Below are positions 25,910 to 34,313 of a stretch of DNA of 64,000 bases, piece after piece. Numbering within the stretch: the first letter of the stretch is position 1; each line of letters starts with the position of its first letter. This DNA is from Streptomyces sp. NBC_01304 (GTDB taxonomy: Bacteria > Actinomycetota > Actinomycetes > Streptomycetales > Streptomycetaceae): positions 9,114,001 to 9,178,000 of the forward strand of contig NZ_CP109055.1 of assembly GCF_035975855.1 (NCBI RefSeq), in the 5' to 3' direction. The notes beneath the pieces were generated by a model. That model was not told the origin of the DNA. It did no database searches and worked only from the letters and a program-made list of their open reading frames with translations. The position numbers and the translations under genes are program-made.

Positions 25910-25959
25910 ACGTGGATTCAATAGCGGCAGCACACTGGGAGGCGCTATTGAATCCACGT
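25910..25959. promoter_or_regulatory. 17-bp inverted repeat, probable TetR operator
   Basis: ACGTGGATTCAATAGCG (25910-25926) and CGCTATTGAATCCACGT (25943-25959) are perfect complements separated by 16 bases, centred 33 bp apart. The site lies between the divergent tetR (start 25893) and P450 (start 26004) genes and could bind one repressor dimer per arm or loop two. Confidence 0.75.
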
Positions 25960-26003
25960 ACAACAAGGCCCAACGGCCCTGCGGCACAAGGGAGATGGCT
26001 CGG

Positions 26004-27494
26004 ATGGCGCAGTTGACGCAGCCGGCGGGGAGTGCGGCGGGCGAGGGGAGTCCGGGGGCCGGCCCGGGCGGTGCGCCGCAGCCGCGCGGATTCCGCAGTG
26101 CGGAGCTCGGCTGGCCGGAGCTCGGGCGCATCCCGCATCCGCCGCGCCGCATCCCGCTGATCGGTGACGTGATCGGCGCCAACGTCCGTACGCCGGTGCA
26201 GGATTCGATGGTGATCGCCCGGACCCTCGGCCCGATCTTCCGGCGCAAGGGATTCGGCAAGGAGATCGTCTTCGTCTGGGGCGCGGATCTGGCGGCCGAG
26301 CTGGCCGACGAGGCGCGGTTCGCCAAGCACGTCGGTCTGGGCGTGGCCAATCTGCGGCCGGTCGCGGGCGACGGACTGTTCACGGCGTACAACCACGAGC
26401 CCAACTGGCAGCTGGCGCACGACATTCTGGCGCCGGGGTTCAGCCGGGACGCGATGGCCGGCTACCACCAGCTGATGCTGGAGGTGGCCGGGCAGCTGAT
26501 GAGCCGCTGGGACGCGCGGGAGGCGGCGGGCGACGCCGTGGACGTGCCGGGCGACATGACGAAGCTGACCCTGGAGACGATCTCGCGCACCGGCTTCGGC
26601 CATGACTTCGGCTCCTTCGAGCGGGAGCGGCCGCACCCCTTCGTCAGGGCGATGATCGGCACGCTCTCGCACGCCCAGCGTCGCAACGTCGTGCCGCCGG
26701 TGCTCGCCCCGCTGCTCCTTCGCGGCGCCGAGCGGCGCAACGCCGCCGATACGGCGTACCTCAACGAGACGGTGGACGCGGTGATTTCGGCCCGCCGCAG
26801 CGCGCGCGAGCCGGGCTCGGGGGACCTGCTCGACCGGATGCTGGAGGTCGCCCACCCCGACACCGGGGAGCGCCTGTCCGTGCAGAACATCCGCCGCCAG
26901 GTCATCACCTTCCTGGTCGCCGGCCACGAAACCACCTCGGGCGCCCTGTCGTTCGCCCTCCACTACCTGGCGCAGCACCCCGAGATCCTGGCCCGCGCCC
27001 AGGCGGAGGTGGACCAGATCTGGGGCGACGTGGCGGAGCCCGCGTACGAACAGGTCGCCAAGCTCCGCTACGTACGCCGGATCCTGGACGAGGCGATGCG
27101 CCTGTGGCCCACCGCCCCCGCGTTCGCCCGCGAGGCCCGGCAGGACACCACGCTCGGCGGCGTCCACCCGATGCGGCGCGGCGCCTGGGCGCTGGTCCTC
27201 ACCGCGATGCTGCACCGCGACCCGGCTGCCTGGGGCGAGCGGCCCGAGACCTTCGACCCGGACCGGTTCGCGCCCGCGGCCGTACGTGCCCGGCCCGGCC
27301 ACGTCTTCAAGCCGTTCGGCACCGGCGCCCGCGCCTGCATCGGCCGCCAATTCGCCCTGCACGAAGCGACGTTGGTGCTGGGGCTGCTGCTGCGCCGGTA
27401 CGACCTGCGGCCCGAGCCGGACTACCGGCTGCGGGTCGTGGAACGGCTCACGCTGATGCCTGAGGGGCTGAAGTTGCAGCTGGAGCGGCGGTGA
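26004..27494 (+). CDS. CYP102-type cytochrome P450 without fused reductase
   Basis: 496 residues, heme domain only. Segments characteristic of P450 BM3 are present: GLFTAYNHEPNWQLAHDILA, FLVAGHETTSG (I helix with intact acid and Thr), EAMRLWPTAPAF (ExxR) and heme loop FKPFGTGARACIGRQFAL. BM3 itself continues into a reductase; this protein stops after the heme domain, as reported for the CYP102B1 type in S. coelicolor. It probably hydroxylates fatty acids using separate redox partners. The ATG at 26004 is preferred over 25995 because AGGGAG is then about 9 bases upstream rather than adjacent. Confidence 0.88.
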   Translation: MAQLTQPAGSAAGEGSPGAGPGGAPQPRGFRSAELGWPELGRIPHPPRRIPLIGDVIGANVRTPVQDSMVIARTLGPIFRRKGFGKEIVFVWGADLAAELADEARFAKHVGLGVANLRPVAGDGLFTAYNHEPNWQLAHDILAPGFSRDAMAGYHQLMLEVAGQLMSRWDAREAAGDAVDVPGDMTKLTLETISRTGFGHDFGSFERERPHPFVRAMIGTLSHAQRRNVVPPVLAPLLLRGAERRNAADTAYLNETVDAVISARRSAREPGSGDLLDRMLEVAHPDTGERLSVQNIRRQVITFLVAGHETTSGALSFALHYLAQHPEILARAQAEVDQIWGDVAEPAYEQVAKLRYVRRILDEAMRLWPTAPAFAREARQDTTLGGVHPMRRGAWALVLTAMLHRDPAAWGERPETFDPDRFAPAAVRARPGHVFKPFGTGARACIGRQFALHEATLVLGLLLRRYDLRPEPDYRLRVVERLTLMPEGLKLQLERR

Positions 27495-27539
27495 TGACCC
27501 CGCCCGCGGTCCGTGCGGTTCATGCGGTGGTGCGCCGGA

Positions 27540-28280
27540 TCAGGGTGAGGAGGAGGGCAGGCGCCGCGGCTCGATGCGCTCTTCCACCGCGCTGTCGCCC
27601 TCGGGGCGGACCACGTACGCGCCCTTGCCCGGCAGTTCCGTGACCGCTTCGACCAGCTCCGTGCCCCGGTAGACGAGGCCCACTCCGTCGTCCGTGCAGT
27701 GCGCCGTCGGGACGGTGCCGTCCGCGACCAGGCGGTGGATCAGCGGGCGCCGGCCCGCGTCCGAGTCGTAGTGCACGCCGTTGGCGTACGGCAGGAGGCC
27801 GAGGCCGTTGGTGACGGGGCGCAGCTCGGGCCCGAACGAGTCGGTCGCGCCGCCCTCGAACCAGCAGATCGATCCGGCGCTGACCCCGCTGAGCACGACC
27901 CCGGCCTGCCAGGCGCGGCGCATGATGGCGTCCAGGCCGTGCGCCCGCCACACCGCGAGGAGATTGACCACCGAGCCGCCCATGACCCAGACGACGTCGT
28001 GCTCCAGCACGGCGCCCTCGACGTCCTCCACGTTGGGCATGGGGAACAGGTGCAACGGCGTCAGGTCGAACCCCGCGACCCGCGCGGCCTCGGTCATGCG
28101 CGACGCGAAGTGTTCGGCGTCCCCGATGGCCGTACCGACGTACATGATCCGGGGGCGTCGGCCGTGCACACCGGAGAGGTCGACCGCGTGATGCACCAGG
28201 GAGTCGAACTGCACCCGGGTGCGAGCCCCGAGGCGGTGTCCGCCGGAGGTCGCGACGATGGTCGGTTCTGGTGCCGTCAT
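27540..28280 (-). CDS. Peptidase S51 family (dipeptidase E-like)
   Basis: 246 residues. The nucleophile elbow GVSAGSICWF carries the S51 serine. Upstream VMGGSVVNLLAVW and downstream THCTDD-like (TAHCTDD) segments match alpha-aspartyl dipeptidase relatives. The ATG at 28280 is preferred over 28286 because a -10-like TACGAT sits 7 bases before it and no ribosome site is visible, suggesting a leaderless message. Some relatives are cyanophycinases; substrate unknown. Confidence 0.85.
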   Translation of the reverse strand: MTAPEPTIVATSGGHRLGARTRVQFDSLVHHAVDLSGVHGRRPRIMYVGTAIGDAEHFASRMTEAARVAGFDLTPLHLFPMPNVEDVEGAVLEHDVVWVMGGSVVNLLAVWRAHGLDAIMRRAWQAGVVLSGVSAGSICWFEGGATDSFGPELRPVTNGLGLLPYANGVHYDSDAGRRPLIHRLVADGTVPTAHCTDDGVGLVYRGTELVEAVTELPGKGAYVVRPEGDSAVEERIEPRRLPSSSP

Positions 28281-28416
28281 GGCCATGATCGTAGCGACGG
28301 GCCGTGGGAGGTCTGCTGCGGTCCGCCGCTCTCGCTATCCGCCGCTCTTGATATTGGACGTGGCGCACAACAAGCTTGCGGCACTTGCCTCCCACCCGTG
28401 ACGTGGAGTTTCCTGC

Positions 28417-29649
28417 ATGCCCCGCCTGATACCGGACAGCGCCCCGCAACGGGTCCTCGCGGCCGTGAACTTCGTCTACACCATCGGCTACGGCCTCTAT
28501 CTGACGGCCGGCGTGCTGTATTTCACCCAGGCGGTGCACCTCTCGGCGAAGCAGGTGGGACTCGGGCTCGGCGTGGCCGGGATCGTCGCGCTGACCCTGG
28601 GGGTCACCGTCGGGCATCTGGCGGACCGGTACGGGGCGCGCGGTGTCTATGCGGCGACCCTTGCCGTCCAGGCGCTGGCCACGGCCGGGTTCGTACTGGC
28701 GGACAGCTTCTGGCCGTTCGTGCTCGCGGTCTGCGCGGCCGCCGGGGCGAGGACGGCCTCAGTGGCCGCGCGCTCCCCGCTCATCAGGCACTACGGAGGG
28801 GACCGGCCGCAGGAGTTCCGGGCGTATCTGCGTGCGGTGACCAACCTGGGCATCTCCCTCGGTGCCGTGCTTGCGGGCTGGGTGGTCCAGGTCGGCTCGC
28901 TCACCGCGTATCAACTCATGGTCATCGGCAATGCGGTGGCCTTCGTGGTCGCTGCCTCGATCCTGTTGCTCCTGCCCTCGGTCGCACCGGTCCCCGCCGT
29001 CGCCGGCCCTCGCTGGACCGCCGTGCGTGACCGCCCCTACCTGGTGCTCACCGCCCTCGACGGCATGATGGCCGTCCAGTTCAAGGTGCTCACCGTGGGC
29101 ATCCCGCTGTGGCTCGTCGGTGCCACCGCCGCCCCGCACTGGCTGATCTCGGGCACGATCCTCACCAGCACCTTCATCGTCATCGCCTTCCAGGTGCGAG
29201 CGAGCCGCACCATCGACTCCCCGACGGCCGGCGGCGGCGCCTACCGCCGGGCGGGCGTGGCCTTCTTCGTGTCCTGCGCGTTGATTTCGCTGGCCGCGGG
29301 CGTCCCGGGGTGGGCCGCCGCGGCACTGCTCCTCACCGCTGCCGTGATCCATACGATCGGTGAACTCTGGTACTCCGCCGCGGGGTTCGAGGTGTCCTTC
29401 GCGCTCGCCCCGCGGCACGCCACCGGCCAGTACCTGGGCGTGTTCGGCCTGGGCGCGGGGCTGGCCGACGCGCTGGGACCGGCGCTGCTCATCTCGCTGT
29501 GCATCACCTGGGGGCGTCCCGGCTGGTACGTCCTGGGCGCCCTGTTCGCGCTGACGGGCCTGGCCGCGCCCTTCGCCGTACGTTGGGCGCAGAGCAAGCG
29601 GATCCCGGAGCAGGTCGCGCCCGCGCCGACGGAGAGCGCGAAGGCCTGA
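28417..29649 (+). CDS. MFS transporter at the edge of the hybrid biosynthetic locus
   Basis: 410 residues with about twelve hydrophobic segments. The MFS loop 2-3 motif reads GVTVGHLADRYGARGV, and a mid-protein basic loop separates the two halves. GGAG lies 7 bases before the ATG. It converges on the P450 gene with one base between their ends. Its location suggests that it exports the NRPS/PKS product, but no sequence feature shows the cargo. Confidence 0.85.
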   Translation: MPRLIPDSAPQRVLAAVNFVYTIGYGLYLTAGVLYFTQAVHLSAKQVGLGLGVAGIVALTLGVTVGHLADRYGARGVYAATLAVQALATAGFVLADSFWPFVLAVCAAAGARTASVAARSPLIRHYGGDRPQEFRAYLRAVTNLGISLGAVLAGWVVQVGSLTAYQLMVIGNAVAFVVAASILLLLPSVAPVPAVAGPRWTAVRDRPYLVLTALDGMMAVQFKVLTVGIPLWLVGATAAPHWLISGTILTSTFIVIAFQVRASRTIDSPTAGGGAYRRAGVAFFVSCALISLAAGVPGWAAAALLLTAAVIHTIGELWYSAAGFEVSFALAPRHATGQYLGVFGLGAGLADALGPALLISLCITWGRPGWYVLGALFALTGLAAPFAVRWAQSKRIPEQVAPAPTESAKA

Positions 29650-29650
29650 C

Positions 29651-30838
29651 TCAGCGGGCGACCAGGCGCACCGGGGCGTGTGCCGGGCCGTTCACCGTGA
29701 TCGAGCGCAACGGCTCCGCGGCTCCGGCCGGTTCGACCACGGTGACCAGCTCCGCCAGTGTCTCCAGGAGCATCCGCATCTGGTGGCGGGCCATGGTGCT
29801 CCCGATGCAGACGTGCTCGCCGGTGCCCAGCGCCAGATGGCGATTGGGCTGCCGGCCGAGGTCGAAGCGGTCGGGTTCGGTGAACACCGACCCGTCCCGG
29901 TTGGCCGAGGGAATCCACAGCACGACCCGGTCCCCGGCGGCGATGCGCTGATCCCCGATGACCGTGTCCTGTACGGCTGTTCGCATGCTGTGGGTGGCGC
30001 TGCTCGTCCAGCGCAGCACCTCCTCCGCCGCGGTCCTGACGAAGTCGCCGTCCCGCTCCCGCGCCAACCGCTGCCATTGCTCCGGGTGTTCGGCGAGGGC
30101 GAGGACTCCCGAGGCCATCGACAGCCCCGCGTTCTCCGACGCTCCGACGAGGTTCTCGACGCCGAGCAGGATCTCCGTCTCGGTCAGCAGGTCACCCTGC
30201 ACCTCGTTGTTGACGAACATGCCCATCGCGTCGTCGGCCGGCGTCTCCATCCGCGCGTACATCATGTCGATGAAGTAGCGCATCAGCGGCACGTGGCTGG
30301 TGAGGGGCTTGCCGGACTCGAACGCCTCGGTGCTCCACGTCAGCAGCTGCTCGCGGTCCTCGGGCGGTACGCCGAGCAGTCGGGAGATGTTGTAGCTGGA
30401 GAGCCGGGCTCCGATGTCGTGAACGACGTCACAGGTGCCCAACTCCACCGCACGCAGGACGACTTGGTGGATCTCGGCGCGCATCTCGTCCGCCAGGGAA
30501 CGGGCGCACCGCTCGGTGAACCGGTCGGCCACCTGCCCGCGCAGGGCGCGGTGCCGGGGCGGATCGGTCAGGGCCATGGTCAGGCCGCTGCCGGGGTCCT
30601 CGCCCAGCTCCGTCGGCCGCAGCAGGACGCCGTGCGCCGAGCTGAAGACGCCGGGGTTCTGGTACGCGTGCCGGACGTCCTCGTACCGGGTGAGGGACCA
30701 GAAGCCCGGCAGGGCGCCGGGCTCGTGCCAGTGGACCGGGGCGTGCTCCCGCATCCAGCGCCAGAGCCGGTGCACCTCCCCGGAGGCGTGCAGGTCCGGG
30801 TCGACGAGGTCGGCAGGGGTGTAGGTGGAGACGGTCAC
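29651..30838 (-). CDS. Cytochrome P450 of the hybrid locus, atypical I helix
   Basis: 395 residues, soluble bacterial P450. The ExxR is in AEEVLRW (273-276) and the heme loop is LALGTGEHVCIGS with Cys344. The I helix reads VGASENAGLS (231-240): the acid is kept (Glu235) but the conserved oxygen-activating Thr is Asn236, followed by Ala. The GTG start overlaps the NRPS stop by 4 bp, so it is coupled to the A-PCP-C enzyme. It may oxidise a carrier-bound aminoacyl group, as NovI or NikQ do, or carry out a less usual P450 reaction. Confidence 0.9.
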   Translation of the reverse strand: MTVSTYTPADLVDPDLHASGEVHRLWRWMREHAPVHWHEPGALPGFWSLTRYEDVRHAYQNPGVFSSAHGVLLRPTELGEDPGSGLTMALTDPPRHRALRGQVADRFTERCARSLADEMRAEIHQVVLRAVELGTCDVVHDIGARLSSYNISRLLGVPPEDREQLLTWSTEAFESGKPLTSHVPLMRYFIDMMYARMETPADDAMGMFVNNEVQGDLLTETEILLGVENLVGASENAGLSMASGVLALAEHPEQWQRLARERDGDFVRTAAEEVLRWTSSATHSMRTAVQDTVIGDQRIAAGDRVVLWIPSANRDGSVFTEPDRFDLGRQPNRHLALGTGEHVCIGSTMARHQMRMLLETLAELVTVVEPAGAAEPLRSITVNGPAHAPVRLVAR

Positions 30839-33800
30839 GGCGCAACTCCCGCTGCGATCAGGGCGATTCGGTCATGGAAACCCTTGAGCAGGGTCAGTGC
30901 GGTGGCCGCGGTGACGGCGGCCCGCCGGTACGAGAGCACCGCGTCCAGCGCGCCGTCCTCGTCCGGCCACACCTCCAGGTGCAGCTCCAGGGGAAGGGCT
31001 GCGTACGGCTGACGCAGATGCGTGGCGGTGACGCCGGGCAGGTCGAGCCGGGGCGGCGGGTTGTCCTGGAGGGCGAAGAGGGACTGGAACACCGGCGGCC
31101 GCCCGGACGTGGCCGGTGCGACGGCTCGGGCGATGTCGGTGAAGGGGACGTCGCTGCGGCCGAAGGCCTGGTGAACCAGCCGGCCGGTCTCCCGGATGCC
31201 GTCCTCGCCGCCGCCCACCGCGTTGCCGCGCAGGCGCACCGGCACCATGTTGATCAGGCAGCCGATGCTCTGCTCAAGCTCCGGGACCGTGCGTTCGGCG
31301 ACGGGCACGCCCACCGCGAAGTCCCGCTGTCCGCAGACCTCGGCCAGGGTGTCCGCCCAGGCCGACAGGAGCACCACGAAGCGGCTCACGCCGAGTGCCG
31401 CGGCCTGCGCGTCGAGGCGCGCCGTCATGGCCGTGGGGACGGTCGCGTCGAGGTGCGCGGTCCCGGATTCCCGGGGGTCGGGCCGTTCGGGCCAATTGAT
31501 CTCGGGTACGTCCTGGAGCTCGTCCCGTATGCGTTCCCTGCGTATGCCCTCCGTTCGCCCTGCCGCGTCCGTCGTGGCGGTGGCCGCCGTCGTCAGCCGG
31601 GCCCGTTCGGCCAGGGTCGGCGGGGCGGGGCGCGGTTCACGTCCGGCGTAGGCGTCGGAGAGGTCACGCGCCAGGACGGATTCCGACCGGCCGTCGAAGG
31701 CGATGTGGTGCACCAACAGCCCGAACAGCCAGTTGCCGGTGTCGGACACCGGCACCAGCGCGGTGCGCCACACGTCGGCGTCCAGCGGTTCGAGCGGCTC
31801 GTCGAAGAGCTGCCGCATCGCGTCGACCGCGTCGTCCACCGTCGGTCGGGCGTCCAGGAGTTCCAGGGGCGGGGCGGGGATGTCGGTCACCTCGGCGTGC
31901 GGCCGGGGATCCACCTGGAAGGCCGTACGCAGCACCTCGTGCCGCTCGTGCACGGCGGCGACGGCCGACTCCAGGGCGTCCTGGTCGAGCGGCCCGTCCA
32001 GCTGCCACGTCATCAGGCAGTATCCGGACCGGTCGTGCGGCGCCGTCAGGTGGCGGGTGAGGAAGACCAACTCCATGGGGGTCAGCGGGACTTCGCCGCT
32101 CGCCGGTTGCTCGGCAGTCGCGGTACGCGCCAACTGCAGCCATTCTCCGAGATGTTGGGCCGACGCGTACTCGTACAGGATCGACAGCGGTACGGGCCGG
32201 CCCGCACGCTTGCCGATCCGTGTGCACGCCCGGGCGGCACCCAGCGAGGTGCCGCCCAGCTCGAAGAAGGAGGCGTGCGGTGGGACGGAACGGGTGCCCA
32301 GTACGGCGGCGAACTCCTCGGCGACCAGGCGGACGAGCGGGTCTTCGACGGGGCCCTGCTCGTTCTCGGCAGGCGCCTCGGGTACGCGTACCAGCAGGGC
32401 GCGGTCGTCCAGCTTGCCGGTGCCGGTCAGCGGGAAGGAGTCGACGAAGACGACGGCGGCGGGGCGTTGGTAGGCGGGCAGATGGCGGCTGAGGATCGCC
32501 AGGATCTCGGGTTCGTCCGGTGGCGTCATCGCCGGTACGGCGGGTGGTGTGATCGCCGGTACGCCCGGTGATGCGATCGCCGGTACGCCCGGCGGCATGT
32601 CGTCCGTCCCGCTCGGCAGGCAGAAGGCCACCAGCTCGTGGACGTTGCCACGTTCGTTCCAGCGGGGCACCACGCGGCAGTCGGCCACGTACGGGAGCAG
32701 GTGCTCGATCTGCCGCTCCACCTCGGCCGGTTCGACGCGGTTGCCGCGGATCTTCACCTGCCGGTCGATCCGCCCGCGGTACTCGATGACGCCCTGGTCG
32801 TCCCGGGTGCCGAGGTCCCCGGTGCGGTACAGCCGGACCTGCTCGCCGTCGATGTCGACATGGGTGAACTTCTCGGCGGTGAGGGCAGGTTCGCCGAGGT
32901 AGCCGTGGGCCAGGCCGTCGCCCGCGACGCAGATCTCTCCCGGCTCCCCGGGCGCGCAGGGGCGGTCGCCCAGCAGGACGAAGACGGCGGTGCCGGGCAC
33001 CGGGCGGCCCAGCGGGATGCCGCCGTCCCGGGTGCAGTCCGCGGCGGTGATGCGGTGCGTGGTGGCGAACACCGTGCTCTCGACGGGGCCGTAGCCGTTG
33101 AGCAGGGCCGTGTCGGGGAACCGGTCGACGAAGCGGGCGACGTGCCGGGCGGACAGGCGCTCGCCGCCGATGACGACCTGGGTCAGGCCGTCCATCGCCG
33201 CCAGGTCCTCATCGACGATCAGGTTGAACAGGCTGCTGGTCAGCCACGCCGTGTTCGCCCCCTGGCCGGCGACCATCGCGCGCAGGGCCTCGGCCGTCAG
33301 GAACGGCTCGTCGATCAGGACGCCGGTGCCGCCGTTGTACAGCGCACCCCAGAGTTCGAGGGAGAACGCGTCCCAAGGCAGCGCCGCCGCAAGGGGGATG
33401 ACCGTGTCCCGGTCGAAACGCGCGAAGGTGCCCTCCCGGAAGAGCCGCGCCGTCGCCCGGTGCGGGGTGACCACCCCCTTGGGCCGACCCGTGGTGCCCG
33501 AGGTGAAGAACACCGAGCAGGCGTCGGAGCCGCGTACGGCGACCTCGGGTCGTGCAAGGTCTGAGGAGCGGGCGGGGCCTGAGGGGCGGGCGGGTTCTGC
33601 TCCCGTCATGCCGTCGGCCGGTGTCCACAGCGGCGCGGACAACTCGGCCACCACGCCCGGCCGGGCGACGACGAGCGGCGGCCGGAGCTGGTCGACCACC
33701 GCCTGGAGGCGGCTGGGCGGCCAGTCCGCGTCGAGCAGCGCGTAGGCGGCCCCGAGCTTGAGGACGGCAAGGAGCGTGACGACCATGTCGACGGAGCGCG

Positions 33801-34029
33801 GCAGCAGAATCGGCACGAGGTGCCCCTGCGCGACGCCCGCGGCGGCAAGCCGGCGGGCCAATTCCTCGGCGCGGGCGTCCAATTCGCCGTAGGAAATCCG
33901 TGCGTCCGGGGCCACCAGGGCCATGTGCCGCGGGTGCGCGCGGGCGTGTCCTGCGAAGACGTCATGCAGTCCTTCTCCCGGTGAATCCCCAGCAAGTTCT
34001 GCGGCCCACGCGGTATTCGACTGCAGCAC
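30835..34029 (-). CDS. NRPS with order A-PCP-C
   Basis: 1064 residues. The adenylation domain (about 25-555) has FFTSGTTGRPKG (184-195), DAFSLELWGAL, NGYGPVEST, YRTGDLG and GTGKL with Lys549. The PCP attachment Ser595 is in LGGTSLG. The condensation domain (about 645-1060) has an intact HHIAFDG at 774-780. The binding-pocket code reads D-A-L-W-V-G-G-V-F, close to the known valine code DAFWIGGTF, so Val or a similar aliphatic residue is predicted. A GVPAI-type short repeat sits at 481-504. The GTG start has GGGAG 5 bases upstream. The C domain follows its own PCP, and no thioesterase is fused. Confidence 0.92.
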   Translation of the reverse strand: MLQSNTAWAAELAGDSPGEGLHDVFAGHARAHPRHMALVAPDARISYGELDARAEELARRLAAAGVAQGHLVPILLPRSVDMVVTLLAVLKLGAAYALLDADWPPSRLQAVVDQLRPPLVVARPGVVAELSAPLWTPADGMTGAEPARPSGPARSSDLARPEVAVRGSDACSVFFTSGTTGRPKGVVTPHRATARLFREGTFARFDRDTVIPLAAALPWDAFSLELWGALYNGGTGVLIDEPFLTAEALRAMVAGQGANTAWLTSSLFNLIVDEDLAAMDGLTQVVIGGERLSARHVARFVDRFPDTALLNGYGPVESTVFATTHRITAADCTRDGGIPLGRPVPGTAVFVLLGDRPCAPGEPGEICVAGDGLAHGYLGEPALTAEKFTHVDIDGEQVRLYRTGDLGTRDDQGVIEYRGRIDRQVKIRGNRVEPAEVERQIEHLLPYVADCRVVPRWNERGNVHELVAFCLPSGTDDMPPGVPAIASPGVPAITPPAVPAMTPPDEPEILAILSRHLPAYQRPAAVVFVDSFPLTGTGKLDDRALLVRVPEAPAENEQGPVEDPLVRLVAEEFAAVLGTRSVPPHASFFELGGTSLGAARACTRIGKRAGRPVPLSILYEYASAQHLGEWLQLARTATAEQPASGEVPLTPMELVFLTRHLTAPHDRSGYCLMTWQLDGPLDQDALESAVAAVHERHEVLRTAFQVDPRPHAEVTDIPAPPLELLDARPTVDDAVDAMRQLFDEPLEPLDADVWRTALVPVSDTGNWLFGLLVHHIAFDGRSESVLARDLSDAYAGREPRPAPPTLAERARLTTAATATTDAAGRTEGIRRERIRDELQDVPEINWPERPDPRESGTAHLDATVPTAMTARLDAQAAALGVSRFVVLLSAWADTLAEVCGQRDFAVGVPVAERTVPELEQSIGCLINMVPVRLRGNAVGGGEDGIRETGRLVHQAFGRSDVPFTDIARAVAPATSGRPPVFQSLFALQDNPPPRLDLPGVTATHLRQPYAALPLELHLEVWPDEDGALDAVLSYRRAAVTAATALTLLKGFHDRIALIAAGVAP

Positions 34030-34313
34030 GTCGACTCCCTTCGGAATCCGGGATTGGAGAGGTTTGGAGAGGTTTCGAGCAATGAGGGGTTTGGAGCACC
34101 ACATCAGGAGCTTACGACGGTGCCATGCCGTACCGATTCCTGCCAGTCTTCTTTTCCCTGAAGGGAGTTGAGCAGCCTTTCGTCGCGAATGCGAAGACGG
34201 ACCGCACCTCGTTCGCCGGTCGGCGAGTTGTGTAATGATCCCAGAGCGGTCCGAGGAACCACCGACGGCCGTTCAATTCACGCGCCATCAGCGCGACTTC
34301 GGAGGGAACTCGG
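34030..34313. promoter_or_regulatory. Divergent control region of the NRPS and PKS genes
   Basis: The 284 bases between the NRPS and PKS starts are less GC-rich than the flanks and must hold both promoters. An 8-bp inverted repeat CGGACCGC (34198-34205) and GCGGTCCG (34246-34253) flanks TGTAATGAT-like sequence. The PKS ribosome site is GGAGG at 34301-34305. No regulator gene lies in the locus. Confidence 0.4.

Noticed and set aside
30874..32571. 565-codon plus-strand frame opposite the NRPS
   Set aside because: Shadow of the NRPS condensation and carrier region; no recognisable motifs.
32541..32600. CRISPR-like short repeat (CGCCGGTACGCCCGG-type units)
   Set aside because: It is an in-frame GVPAI-type amino-acid repeat in the NRPS linker, without spacers.
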